A stretch of DNA of 64,000 nucleotides, taken from Gammaproteobacteria bacterium (GTDB lineage: Bacteria; Pseudomonadota; Gammaproteobacteria; Steroidobacterales; GCA-2729495). The notes under the pieces were generated by a model. It searched no databases. It was given only the letters and a program-made list of their open reading frames with translations, and was not told the origin of the DNA. Where the stretch lies: NCBI GenBank assembly GCA_023383705.1, contig JAHDYM010000003.1:1-64000 (forward strand). The letters are read 5' to 3'. The stretch's first letter is position 1, and every line of letters starts with the position of its first letter. The translations under genes were made by a program, and so were the position numbers. Below, piece after piece: positions 41,892 to 50,122 of this stretch.

Positions 41892-42785
41892 ATGACATTC
41901 AACGACCGGGTAGATACCTACATCAAACGCATCGAGACGGCGCTCGACCACTGGCTGCCTGCCGAACGCGTGGCGCCGACCGTCCTGCACCAGGCCATGC
42001 GTTACTCCGCGCTGGGCGGTGGCAAGCGGATCCGGCCGCTGCTGGTCTATGCGGCGGGCGAGGCGCTCGGCGTCGCCCCGGAAATGCTCGACGCACCGGC
42101 CGTCGCCATCGAGCTGATGCACACCTTCTCGCTGATCCATGATGACCTGCCGGCCATGGACGACGATGACCTGCGGCGTGGCCGTCCGACGGCGCATCGC
42201 GCCTTCGACGAGGCCACCGCAATCCTCGCGGCCGATGCCATGCAGCCGCTGGCTTTCACGGTACTCGCCACCCATCCGGCACTGCGCGACCACCCGGCAA
42301 TCCAGGTCCGGCTGGTTGCCCTGCTGGCCGATGCCTGTGGCTCGAGTGGCATGACCGGTGGACAGTCGATGGACATGGCGGCGGAAGGCAGGCGGCTGGA
42401 TGCCGCCGAGCTCGAGCACATCTACCGGCTGAAGACCGGCTACCTGCTGCGGGCCAGTGTCCTGTCTGCCGCCTACTGCCGTCCGGAGCTGCCGCTGGCC
42501 ACGCTGCATGCGCTCGAACGTTTCGTTGATGCGCTCGGGCTGGCCTTCCAGGTGCGCGACGACATCCTCGATATCGAAGGCACCACGGCGGAAACCGGCA
42601 AGACCGGCGGTTCCGACCAGGCCAGCGACAAGGCCACCTACCCGCGCCTGTTCGGCATGGCCGAGGCACGCGCACGCGCCGATGAACTCCTGCAGCAAGC
42701 GATGGCTGCGATCGCCGATGCCGGACCGTCCTACGATGGACTGCGCTGGGCGGCGCGCTATATCGTCCTGCGACAGCGTGCCTAG
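41892..42785 (+). CDS. ispA: Farnesyl/geranylgeranyl diphosphate synthase (IspA type)
   Basis: A 297-residue trans-prenyl synthase that extends dimethylallyl diphosphate with isopentenyl diphosphate. Seen are GGGKRIRPLLVY, the first Asp-rich motif in LIHDDLPAMDDDDLRRG, GGQSMDM, KTGYLL and the second Asp-rich motif in FQVRDDILDIEG. Length and motif spacing fit IspA farnesyl diphosphate synthase. ATG 41892 is preferred over a longer frame beginning at 41772 inside the mvaD start. It uses the product of the adjacent mevalonate genes. Confidence 0.93.
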   Translation: MTFNDRVDTYIKRIETALDHWLPAERVAPTVLHQAMRYSALGGGKRIRPLLVYAAGEALGVAPEMLDAPAVAIELMHTFSLIHDDLPAMDDDDLRRGRPTAHRAFDEATAILAADAMQPLAFTVLATHPALRDHPAIQVRLVALLADACGSSGMTGGQSMDMAAEGRRLDAAELEHIYRLKTGYLLRASVLSAAYCRPELPLATLHALERFVDALGLAFQVRDDILDIEGTTAETGKTGGSDQASDKATYPRLFGMAEARARADELLQQAMAAIADAGPSYDGLRWAARYIVLRQRA

Positions 42786-42819
42786 TATGCTGGCCCCTGT
42801 CTGAAGGCTCGCGAACGGG

Positions 42820-44490
42820 ATGTATACCAGTTTCTTTGGTCTGAACGAGAAGCCATTCTCGATCACGCCTGATCCGCGCTACCTCTACATGAGCGAGAGG
42901 CATGCGGAGGCGCTCGCGCACCTGATCTACGGTGTCCGGGAAAGCGGCGGCTTCATCCAGCTGACCGGCGAGGTCGGCACCGGCAAGACCACCCTCGTGC
43001 GCAGCCTGCTGCAACAGTTGCCCGAGTTCGCCGATGTCGCCGTTGTGCTCAATTCGCAGCTGTCACGCGTCGAGTTCCTGGGTGCGATCTGCGAGGAGCT
43101 GCATGTCGAACTCCCCGAGCAGCGCAACAGCATCAAGGCGCTCACCGATGTCCTCAACAGCTTCCTGCTGCGCAACCACGCGCTCGGGCGCCGGACCATC
43201 CTGATCGTCGACGAGGCACAGAACCTCCGTCCGGAAGTGCTGGAGCAGGTGCGGCTGCTGACCAATCTCGAGACAGCCAAGCAGAAGCTGCTGCAGATCA
43301 TCCTGATCGGCCAGCCGGAGCTGCGTGAGCAGCTGGCACGCAACGACATGCGCCAGCTGGCGCAGCGGATCACCGGCCGTTACCACCTCGAGCCCCTGAG
43401 CAGCGACGAAACCAGCGCGTACATCGATCACCGGCTGAAGGTCGCCGGGGCCATCGGCCCGATCTTCACGCCTGCCGCCAAGCGCATGCTGTTTCGCCAC
43501 TCGGGTGGCGTGCCGCGCATGATCAACGTGATCGCCGACCGGGCATTGCTCGGCGGCTATACCGGGGATACGCAGCAGATCACGCCGCAGCTGGTGCGCG
43601 AGGCCGTGCGCGAAGTCTATGGCCAGCCGCAGGCCGGCTTCGACTGGCGGCGGCCGTGGTGGGCGCATCCGGGTGGCCTGCTCGGCGCCGGTATCGCCGG
43701 CTTGCTGATCGTGCTCGCCTCGGGATTCGCGGGCATGCAGTGGTGGCGCGCGAATCGTGCGCAGGAGCAGCCCGTTGCGGTTGCCGTCGCGCCTGCGCCG
43801 GTGCCAGTTCAGTCGCCCGGGGTCGCGGAGCTGCCGGCCACCGGCGCCGGCAGCGAGGTGCCACCGGTGCCGCTCGGGGCGCTGCTCGATGACAGCGCCG
43901 GCAGGACCGGCACGGACATCGCTTTCGGCGAGCTCTTCCGCCTCTGGAATGTCGATCTGCAAGGTGATTCGCGGCGTCCCTGCGTGCAGGCCGAGGAGCG
44001 TGGCCTGCATTGCCTGTACCAGCGTGGCACGCTGGAGCAGGTTCGCACGCTCGGCCGCCCGGTGATCCTGACGCTGCGCGATACCGCGAGCAATCCGCAC
44101 CAGGTGGTGCTCACCGGCATCGGCGACCGCACGGCAACGCTGAATATCAATGGCGCCGAGTACCGCGTCGACAGCCAGGAGCTGGCGAGGTTCTGGTTTG
44201 GCGAGTACCTGCTGCTGTGGCGACCGCAGACCGAAGCGGTAAACGCCTTCCTGCCCGGCATGCGCGATCCGGGCGTGCGCTGGTTGCGAGACAGCCTCGC
44301 GGTGATCCAGGGTAGCCCCGTCGATCCCCCCGATTCCGAGCTGTATGACGAGGGGCTCGCCAGCCGGGTGCGCGACTACCAGCGCGACCGTCAGTTGCCG
44401 GTGGATGGCATTGCCGGGCTGGCGACACAGGCCGCGATCAATACCGAAGTCGGCAGCGGCGACATGCCGCGGCTGGCGCAGACCGACTAG
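42820..44490 (+). CDS. gspA: GspA/ExeA-type AAA ATPase
   Basis: A 556-residue inner-membrane protein like ExeA/GspA, which with GspB helps the type II secretion secretin assemble through the peptidoglycan. The N-terminal cytoplasmic ATPase shows MYTSFFGLNEKPFSITPDP, Walker A GEVGTGKTTLV, Walker B ILIVDEAQNL and sensor residues in LIGQPELR. One membrane helix lies near residues 286-306. The periplasmic part has a C39-peptidase-like region and a peptidoglycan-binding domain (RDYQRDRQLPVDGIAGLAT). gspB follows by 32 bases; the other gsp genes are elsewhere. Confidence 0.9.
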   Translation: MYTSFFGLNEKPFSITPDPRYLYMSERHAEALAHLIYGVRESGGFIQLTGEVGTGKTTLVRSLLQQLPEFADVAVVLNSQLSRVEFLGAICEELHVELPEQRNSIKALTDVLNSFLLRNHALGRRTILIVDEAQNLRPEVLEQVRLLTNLETAKQKLLQIILIGQPELREQLARNDMRQLAQRITGRYHLEPLSSDETSAYIDHRLKVAGAIGPIFTPAAKRMLFRHSGGVPRMINVIADRALLGGYTGDTQQITPQLVREAVREVYGQPQAGFDWRRPWWAHPGGLLGAGIAGLLIVLASGFAGMQWWRANRAQEQPVAVAVAPAPVPVQSPGVAELPATGAGSEVPPVPLGALLDDSAGRTGTDIAFGELFRLWNVDLQGDSRRPCVQAEERGLHCLYQRGTLEQVRTLGRPVILTLRDTASNPHQVVLTGIGDRTATLNINGAEYRVDSQELARFWFGEYLLLWRPQTEAVNAFLPGMRDPGVRWLRDSLAVIQGSPVDPPDSELYDEGLASRVRDYQRDRQLPVDGIAGLATQAAINTEVGSGDMPRLAQTD

Positions 44491-44522
44491 CCCGGACCAG
44501 ACAAGCAGGGGCAGGCGAGCAA

Positions 44523-45224
44523 ATGTCATTCATCCTGGATGCACTCAGAAAGAGCGATGCCGAGCGCCAGCGCGGGGCTGCGCCGGGGCTGGCGGATGTG
44601 CGCTATGCGACCAGCCGCCGTCGCAATGTCTGGATCCCGTTGCTGGCGCTGGTACTCACGCTCAACATCGGGTTCATGGCCTGGCAATGGTATGCCGGGC
44701 AGGGGAAGCCAGCGCCGGTTGCAGTCGTGGAGCCGGCGGTCGCGCCCGATGCCGTGGCGCCTGCGGCTCAGGCCACAGCCCCGGTCAGCACACCTGCCGC
44801 GGCACCGGAAGTCCGCGCGCTGGCGCGCGAGACGGTGCCGGCCGAGCCGGTGGCCGTGCCCGAGGTGCAGAGCGATCTGCCCGGGCCCGCACCGGTCGCG
44901 CAGCAGGCAGCAGTGCCGGCAGCTCCACCCGTCATCGCGGTACCGCCAGTGGCAGCGCCGCCGGCCACGCCCTCGAAGATCATCGCTGATCCCGCGCTGC
45001 CGACCCTCGATCAGCTGCTCGGTGCCGGCGTCATAGAGCTGCCGCCGCTCAACCTCGACCTGCTGGTTTACAACGAGTCGGCTGCCGTGCGCTTTGTGGT
45101 CATCAATGGCCGCAAGTACCGCGAAGGCGCACAGCTCACCGAGGGCCCGACCCTCGAAAGCATCACGCCGGAGAACGTGATCCTGACGAGTCGGGGGCAG
45201 CGCTTCAGCCTCGATCGCAAGTGA
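44523..45224 (+). CDS. gspB: GspB/ExeB-type general secretion protein
   Basis: A 233-residue protein with the diagnostic N-terminus MSFILDALRKSDAERQRG, a single membrane helix (VWIPLLALVLTLNIGFMAW), a long Pro/Ala/Val-rich periplasmic linker and the conserved C-terminal domain PLNLDLLVYNESAAVRFVVI ending in ILTSRGQRFSLDR. It partners GspA in secretin assembly. It overlaps the next gene by 4 bases (GTGA). Confidence 0.92.
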   Translation: MSFILDALRKSDAERQRGAAPGLADVRYATSRRRNVWIPLLALVLTLNIGFMAWQWYAGQGKPAPVAVVEPAVAPDAVAPAAQATAPVSTPAAAPEVRALARETVPAEPVAVPEVQSDLPGPAPVAQQAAVPAAPPVIAVPPVAAPPATPSKIIADPALPTLDQLLGAGVIELPPLNLDLLVYNESAAVRFVVINGRKYREGAQLTEGPTLESITPENVILTSRGQRFSLDRK

Positions 45225-47050
45225 GCAGCCGGCCGCCACCGCGCATTGCCTACCTGGATGGACGCCGCCTGCAGCGCCTGCTGCTGGCGGGCATCGCCCG
45301 GCTGGCCGGTGAGCGCCGGCACCTCGACCGCCTCAATGTCTTTCCGGTACCGGACGGCGATACCGGCACCAACCTCGCGCTGACCTTCGGCGCCGTGGGC
45401 GAAGCCGTCGCCGCGGCCACCACGCGCCACGCCGGCGAACTGCTGGCGGTGGCCGCCGATGCCGCGCTGGATGGTGCGCGCGGCAACTCCGGCGCGATCT
45501 TTGCCGCCTATCTGCAGGGCATGGCCAGTGCGCTCGCCAGCCATGCGCGGCTGGAGCTGCCGGCACTCGCCGGCGCGCTGGCCACGGCCGAGCAGTCTGC
45601 CCGGCAGGCGCTGCAGAACCCGGTCGAAGGCACGGTGTTGACGGTGATGCGCGATATCGCCACGGCAACCGAGCCGCAGCGGCTGCCGCCGGGTGCGGAT
45701 TTCGCGCAGCTGATGGGCAGCCTGCTCCTCCATGCCCGCGCCGCCGTGGCTGGCACGCGCAGTACGCGCGAAGAGATGCGCGCGGCCGGCGTCGAGGATG
45801 CCGGTGCGCTCGGCCTGTTGCTGCTCTTTGAAGGGATGGCCGAGGCGCTGCAACCCGGGCTCGCGCCGCGCGTCGAGTTCAGCAGCGATGCGGATATCGC
45901 CCGGCATGCGCACGCCGGCGGTGCGCATGGCGCTTCGGATGCTGGCCGCTACTGCACCGAGTGCCTCGTCACCGGCAGCGGCATCGACCAGGCAGCCCTG
46001 CGCGGGGAGCTTGCGCAGCTCGGCAGCAGCGTCGTGGTCATCGGCAACATCACCAGGCTGCGGCTGCACGTGCACGTCAGCGCGCCGCAGCAGGTGTTCA
46101 GCCTGGCCCGGCGCTACGGCGTGGTCAGTGCCGAGAAGGCCGATGACATGCTGCGCCAGGAACGCACGCTGCAGGCAAAGGACCGCCGCGTTGCCATCGT
46201 CACCGATTCCGCGGCGGACCTGCCTGCCGCTGTCTGCGATGAGCTCGGTATCCAGATGGTGCCCCTGCGGGTCATCTTCGGCACCGAGAGTCACCTGGAC
46301 AAGGTCGGCCTGCAGCCGGCGGAATTTTTCGCCGAGCTGGCCCGCAATCCGGAGCATCCGCGCACTTCCCAGCCCTCGCCGGGCGATTTCCGCCGCGTTC
46401 TCGAGTTGCTCTGCTCGCACTTCGAGCATGTGCTGGTGATCTGCCTCGATGCGCGCCTCAGCGGCACGCATCAGGCGGCGGTCGCCGCGGCCGGGCGCAG
46501 TGGCCGGCCCGGACAGGTGTGCGTGCTCGACAGCCGCAACGTGTCGGCAGGACTCGGACTGGTGGTGCGGTCCGCGGCTGAAGCAGCCGGCAGCGGCGCT
46601 GATCCGGCCGGCGTGACGGCGGCGGCCATGCGCGCGATCGAAAACACCCGCACCTACGGCCTGATCCCCGACCTGCGCCATGCGCTGCGCGGCGGACGGA
46701 TTCCGCCGGCCTGGCGCTGGCTCGGCAGCTGGTTGCCGGTGGGCTTTGTGCTCGGTCTCGACGCTGGCCGCATACGCATGCGTGGCCTGAAGACGCGCAG
46801 CGGTGACCAGGTTGCGGCCTTGCTGAAACCGGCCTTGCGCGATATCGCGGCGCTATCGCCCGGGGCATCGCCGCGCGTACGCCTGCTGATCGCGCATGCG
46901 GCGGCGCCGGAGCTTGCCGAGGCGATGCGCGCGCGGTGCCTCGCGCAGTTCCCGGCCGTGGAGTCGATCGAAGTCACCGAGCTGGGTCCGGCAATCGGCG
47001 TACATGGCGGACCGGGCACCCTGGCGCTGGCCGTGCAGCGCTGTGCCTAG
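45221..47050 (+). CDS. DAK2-DegV fusion (fatty-acid kinase-like)
   Basis: A 609-residue protein uniting two partners usually encoded separately. Residues 1-210 are a DAK2/DhaL-type domain with the ADP-metal motif FPVPDGDTGTN and GARGNSGAI. A middle region (HVHVSAPQQVF) resembles the FakA tail. Residues 320-605 are a DegV/FakB fatty-acid-binding domain (VAIVTDSAADLPAAVCDELG, SQPSPGDF, CLDARLSGTHQAA, LDSRNVSAGLG). In firmicutes FakA phosphorylates fatty acids bound to FakB. Here both functions may lie in one chain; activity is inferred. GTG start coupled to gspB. Confidence 0.82.
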   Translation: MSSRPPPRIAYLDGRRLQRLLLAGIARLAGERRHLDRLNVFPVPDGDTGTNLALTFGAVGEAVAAATTRHAGELLAVAADAALDGARGNSGAIFAAYLQGMASALASHARLELPALAGALATAEQSARQALQNPVEGTVLTVMRDIATATEPQRLPPGADFAQLMGSLLLHARAAVAGTRSTREEMRAAGVEDAGALGLLLLFEGMAEALQPGLAPRVEFSSDADIARHAHAGGAHGASDAGRYCTECLVTGSGIDQAALRGELAQLGSSVVVIGNITRLRLHVHVSAPQQVFSLARRYGVVSAEKADDMLRQERTLQAKDRRVAIVTDSAADLPAAVCDELGIQMVPLRVIFGTESHLDKVGLQPAEFFAELARNPEHPRTSQPSPGDFRRVLELLCSHFEHVLVICLDARLSGTHQAAVAAAGRSGRPGQVCVLDSRNVSAGLGLVVRSAAEAAGSGADPAGVTAAAMRAIENTRTYGLIPDLRHALRGGRIPPAWRWLGSWLPVGFVLGLDAGRIRMRGLKTRSGDQVAALLKPALRDIAALSPGASPRVRLLIAHAAAPELAEAMRARCLAQFPAVESIEVTELGPAIGVHGGPGTLALAVQRCA

Positions 47051-47820
47051 TCGCGGATCCGCGTGCCCCGTTCCAGCAGCACGACGCAGACGACAAACAG
47101 CACGACCATGCTCACCAGCATCATGGCGAAGGCCGCACCGATATCGATGTCGGATACGCCGAGCATGCCGTAGCGGAAGGCGTTCACGATGTACAGGATC
47201 GGGTTGAGCTTCGACAGCTGTTGTGCGAGGTCCGGCAGCAGCGTGATCGAGTAGAACACGCCGCCGAGATAGGTCAGCGGCTGCAGCACGAAGGACGGGA
47301 TGATCGAGATGTCGTCGAAATGCTGCGCGAGGATGCCGTTGACCAGGCCCGCCAGCGAGAAGATGGCGGCGCACAGCAGGAATACCGCGGCCGTGACCAG
47401 CGGATGCACGAGCGGCAGCGGCGTGAACAGCCGCGCGACCACCGCAACCATCAGTCCCACCAGGATGCCGCGCACGATGCCGCCGACCATGTGTCCGAGC
47501 GCAATCGTTGCCGCCGACATCGGTGCGACCAGCATTTCTTCCAGGTGCCGGTGGATCTTCGCCGAAAAGAAGGAGGACACCACGTTGCCGTAGGCGTTGG
47601 TGATCACCGCCATCATGATCAGGCCGGGCGCTATGTATTGCGGGTAATCGAAGCCGTCCATCCGGCCGATGCGCGCGCCGATCAGTTCGCCAAAGATCAG
47701 GAAATACAGGCCCATGTTGATGGCCGGCGGCAAGACCGTCTGCAGCCAGATGCGCACGACCCGCACGTACTCCTTGCGCGACAGGGTGGCGAGCGCAACT
47801 GCCTGTTGCCGCAGGCTCAT
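47047..47820 (-). CDS. yadH: ABC-2 type transporter permease (YadH-like)
   Basis: A 257-residue inner-membrane permease with about six helices and the ABC-2 family pattern (NAYGNVVSSFFSAKIHRHLE, EEMLVAPMSAATIALGHMVGG and LQPLTYLGGVFYSITLLP). It pairs with the ATPase encoded just upstream, overlapping by 4 bases (ATGA). The exported substrate is unknown. ATG 47820 removes a long false extension. It converges with the DAK2-DegV gene, the two stops sharing CTAG. Confidence 0.9.
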   Translation of the reverse strand: MSLRQQAVALATLSRKEYVRVVRIWLQTVLPPAINMGLYFLIFGELIGARIGRMDGFDYPQYIAPGLIMMAVITNAYGNVVSSFFSAKIHRHLEEMLVAPMSAATIALGHMVGGIVRGILVGLMVAVVARLFTPLPLVHPLVTAAVFLLCAAIFSLAGLVNGILAQHFDDISIIPSFVLQPLTYLGGVFYSITLLPDLAQQLSKLNPILYIVNAFRYGMLGVSDIDIGAAFAMMLVSMVVLFVVCVVLLERGTRIRD

Positions 47821-48767
47821 GGCCGCGCGGCCTCCGAGCGCCGGTCCGGTGCCTTGTCCCTGCGTTCGGTTAGCGTCACGAACAGTTCTTCCAGGCGGTT
47901 GGCCTTGTTGCGCAGGCTGATCACCTGCAGCCCCGCTGCCGACAATTCCGCAAACAGTTCGTTGATGTGGCGCGAGCGGGGTACCGCGACCTCGATCTCG
48001 TGATCCGAGACCAGCCGGGCCGCAAAGCCCTCGAGCGCAGGCAGGGTGGCAACCGGCGTGGCCAGGCTCAGCAGGAAGTGCTCCTGCTGCAGGCGGGTCA
48101 GCACCGCGGCCATGCGGTCGTCGACGATTACCCGGCCATGATCGATGATCGCGACGTGCCGGCAGAGGTTCTCGGCTTCTTCGAGGTAGTGCGTGGTCAG
48201 GATGATGGTAGTGCCGGCGGCATTGATCTCGCGCAGGAACTCCCACATCGAGCGGCGTATCTCGATATCCACGCCGGCGGTAGGTTCGTCGAGGATCAGC
48301 AGCGCCGGTTCGTGCATCAGTGCGCGGGCAATCATCAGCCGCCGCTTCATGCCGCCGGAGAGGGTGCGCGCCGCGTCATTGCGCCGGTCCCAGAGCTGCA
48401 GCTGGCGCAGGCAGGTTTCTGCACGGCGCCGGGCGCGGCCCGGCGGCACCCCGTAGAAGCCCGCCTGGTTGACGACGATGTTGCTGACCTTGTCCCAGAG
48501 ATTGAGGTTGATCTCCTGCGGCACCACGCCGATGGCCGATTTCACGGCATTCAGTTCACGGTCGAGGTCGTGGCCGAATACGCGGACCTCGCCGCTCGTC
48601 TTGCGTACCAGCGAGGTGACGATGCCGATCAGGCTGGTCTTGCCCGCGCCGTTGGGGCCGAGCAGGGCGCAGAAGTCACCGCGCGGGACGTCAAGATCGA
48701 TGCCGTCCAGCGCCCGTACGCCGCTGGCGTAGACCTTGACGAGCTGGCGGACGGACAGGGCGTGCAT
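47817..48767 (-). CDS. yadG: ABC transporter ATP-binding protein (YadG-like)
   Basis: A 316-residue ATPase: Walker A LLGPNGAGKTSLIG, Q-loop VVPQEINLNLW, signature TLSGGMKRRLMIARALMH, Walker B LLILDEPTAGVD and switch His in ILTTHYLEEAE. The C-terminal extension is typical of exporters of drug, polysaccharide or unknown substrates. It forms a two-component exporter with the overlapping permease gene. ATG 48767 gives MHALSVRQLVKVY, the normal start of the family. Confidence 0.92.
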   Translation of the reverse strand: MHALSVRQLVKVYASGVRALDGIDLDVPRGDFCALLGPNGAGKTSLIGIVTSLVRKTSGEVRVFGHDLDRELNAVKSAIGVVPQEINLNLWDKVSNIVVNQAGFYGVPPGRARRRAETCLRQLQLWDRRNDAARTLSGGMKRRLMIARALMHEPALLILDEPTAGVDIEIRRSMWEFLREINAAGTTIILTTHYLEEAENLCRHVAIIDHGRVIVDDRMAAVLTRLQQEHFLLSLATPVATLPALEGFAARLVSDHEIEVAVPRSRHINELFAELSAAGLQVISLRNKANRLEELFVTLTERRDKAPDRRSEAARP

Positions 48768-48789
48768 GGGCGCGCATTGTGCCTGTCCT

Positions 48790-49440
48790 TCAGTGCTTTG
48801 TAGCGGGCCAGGACGGGCTTCCATGCAGCGGCACGCGCTGCACCAGCGTGAGCTGGACCGCCGACAGGCGCGTGATGGCCATCAGCTGCGTGTCGCCGCT
48901 CGCCGCCGCCCGCAGCAGGTCCGGCCACAGCCGCGGATGCCGGCAGAAGCGCGCCTCCAGGTGTTCAGTGGCCATGACGGCTGCCCGCTGCAGCTCGCCA
49001 AAGGGGGCCGCCGCCAGGCCATCGAGATCGTGCAGGCCCGGGCCCATGCACAACACCGCCAGCAAACGGTCCTCGCGGGCGGTGTGCCAGAGCCAGGCGA
49101 GCAATGAGGCGGCGAAGAGCCGCGAGGCTTCTGCCAGCGGGGCCGGCATCGGTGCCGGCCGCTGCCCGGCCGGTTCGGCGACGCCGCGGGCAGGGCGGGT
49201 GGGCGGCAGGACGCTGAAACTGGCCAGCAGGCAGGGCGTACGGGCGATGTTGTCGAGCTGGGCCGGACTCAACCCGGCCAGACGCTGGCGCAGCGGTGCT
49301 GCCAGCCCGAACACCTCCGGTTCCCGGGCGCCATCCCGGAGCAGTTCCAGAAATTCCCGATTCAAGCCGTACAGCTCCGCCCCCCGCCGCGTTTCAGGCC
49401 ATTTTGCGGTCATTTTTTGCATTCCAATAGCAGCTGACAT
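48790..49440 (-). CDS. FlhD-like protein (tentative)
   Basis: A 216-residue product. Residues about 20-75 (YGLNREFLELLRDGAREPEV, then FGLAAPLRQRLAGLSPAQLD and ARTPCLLASFSV) resemble the flagellar master-regulator subunit FlhD in order and spacing of hydrophobic and Leu positions. The C-terminal 140 residues have no counterpart in FlhD, which is about 115 residues. Diverging from it is an FlhC-like gene, which supports the reading. If right, the two form a DNA-binding complex; the targets are unknown. ATG 49440 or ATG 49422. Confidence 0.5.
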   Translation of the reverse strand: MSAAIGMQKMTAKWPETRRGAELYGLNREFLELLRDGAREPEVFGLAAPLRQRLAGLSPAQLDNIARTPCLLASFSVLPPTRPARGVAEPAGQRPAPMPAPLAEASRLFAASLLAWLWHTAREDRLLAVLCMGPGLHDLDGLAAAPFGELQRAAVMATEHLEARFCRHPRLWPDLLRAAASGDTQLMAITRLSAVQLTLVQRVPLHGSPSWPATKH

Positions 49441-49453
49441 AACTACTATATGT

Positions 49454-49530
49454 GGTCCAAAATAACCAGATAAACAGAAAATATATTCAGTTTTGATCCA
49501 AAACGACCAAATATGGTCAAAAACGGGGGT
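49454..49530. promoter_or_regulatory. AT-rich divergent control region with repeated TGGTC/CCAAAA motifs
   Basis: The space between the FlhD- and FlhC-like genes is strikingly AT-rich for this genome. It contains two near-identical 18-base direct repeats (GGTCCAAAATAACCAGAT at 49454-49471 and GATCCAAAACGACCAAAT at 49495-49512, 41 bases apart). The second repeat overlaps the palindrome GACCA-AATA-TGGTC. These look like operator sites for a regulator of both genes. Confidence 0.6.
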
Positions 49531-49534
49531 ATAT

Positions 49535-50113
49535 ATGCGCGCTACAGACGATCGCTACACAGCCGAGCGGAGCCGTTTCGATCTCGCCGTCCGCATGATT
49601 CGCCACGAGGCCCGTACCGGCACGATTCGCCTCTGCACCGGGTTCACCGAAGACCGGATCCGGAAAATCTATTCCAGCTACTTCCCGCGCCAGGACCAGG
49701 ACCAGAGCCCGGGCCAGGGCCAGGTGGTTCGCCGCCGACGCGGCAAGACACCCAGCCAGATCGCGCCCTTTGTAAACACCGCCCAGCGCCAGGGCGAGGC
49801 GAGCCTGTTCGCCAGCCTGCTGGTCCACAGTCGCGTGGCCGAAGTCGACGCCTCCGGCCGGGGCTTGCGTGCCGTGAATGTGCCGCGCGATGTCATGGGT
49901 TGCCGCTTTTGCGATGCCTTTGAGGCCTACCTCCACCTGCACCACCAGCCCCAGCTGTCCTTTGAATGGGCCTGGAACCTGCATATGTCCCTGGTCCACA
50001 CCCATGAACTCCAGCTCGCCTGGTGCGCCCTGTGCGATGGCCCGTATATCCGCGATGCCTATGCGCTGGACTACGAGCGCTGCCCCTTTTGCGAAGCCAA
50101 GGATCACGCGTAA
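49535..50113 (+). CDS. FlhC-like transcriptional regulator
   Basis: A 192-residue protein with FlhC marks. An N-terminal helix set (RSRFDLAVRMIRHEARTGTI, FTEDRIRKIYSSYFP) is followed by a low-complexity linker rich in Gln, Asp and Gly (about residues 52-68), and the C-terminal zinc site is made of WCALC and CPFC (two CxxC pairs), as in FlhC. FlhC binds DNA together with FlhD to control motility genes; no flagellar gene is in the window, so the regulon may differ. ATG 49535 has a G-run a few bases upstream and is preferred to a TTG at 49493. Confidence 0.65.
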   Translation: MRATDDRYTAERSRFDLAVRMIRHEARTGTIRLCTGFTEDRIRKIYSSYFPRQDQDQSPGQGQVVRRRRGKTPSQIAPFVNTAQRQGEASLFASLLVHSRVAEVDASGRGLRAVNVPRDVMGCRFCDAFEAYLHLHHQPQLSFEWAWNLHMSLVHTHELQLAWCALCDGPYIRDAYALDYERCPFCEAKDHA

Positions 50114-50122
50114 CCTGCCCGC

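Noticed and set aside
49493-49534. TTG start giving a 14-residue longer FlhC-like protein
   Set aside because: It would place the start inside the second operator-like repeat; ATG 49535 has a purine-rich site just upstream.
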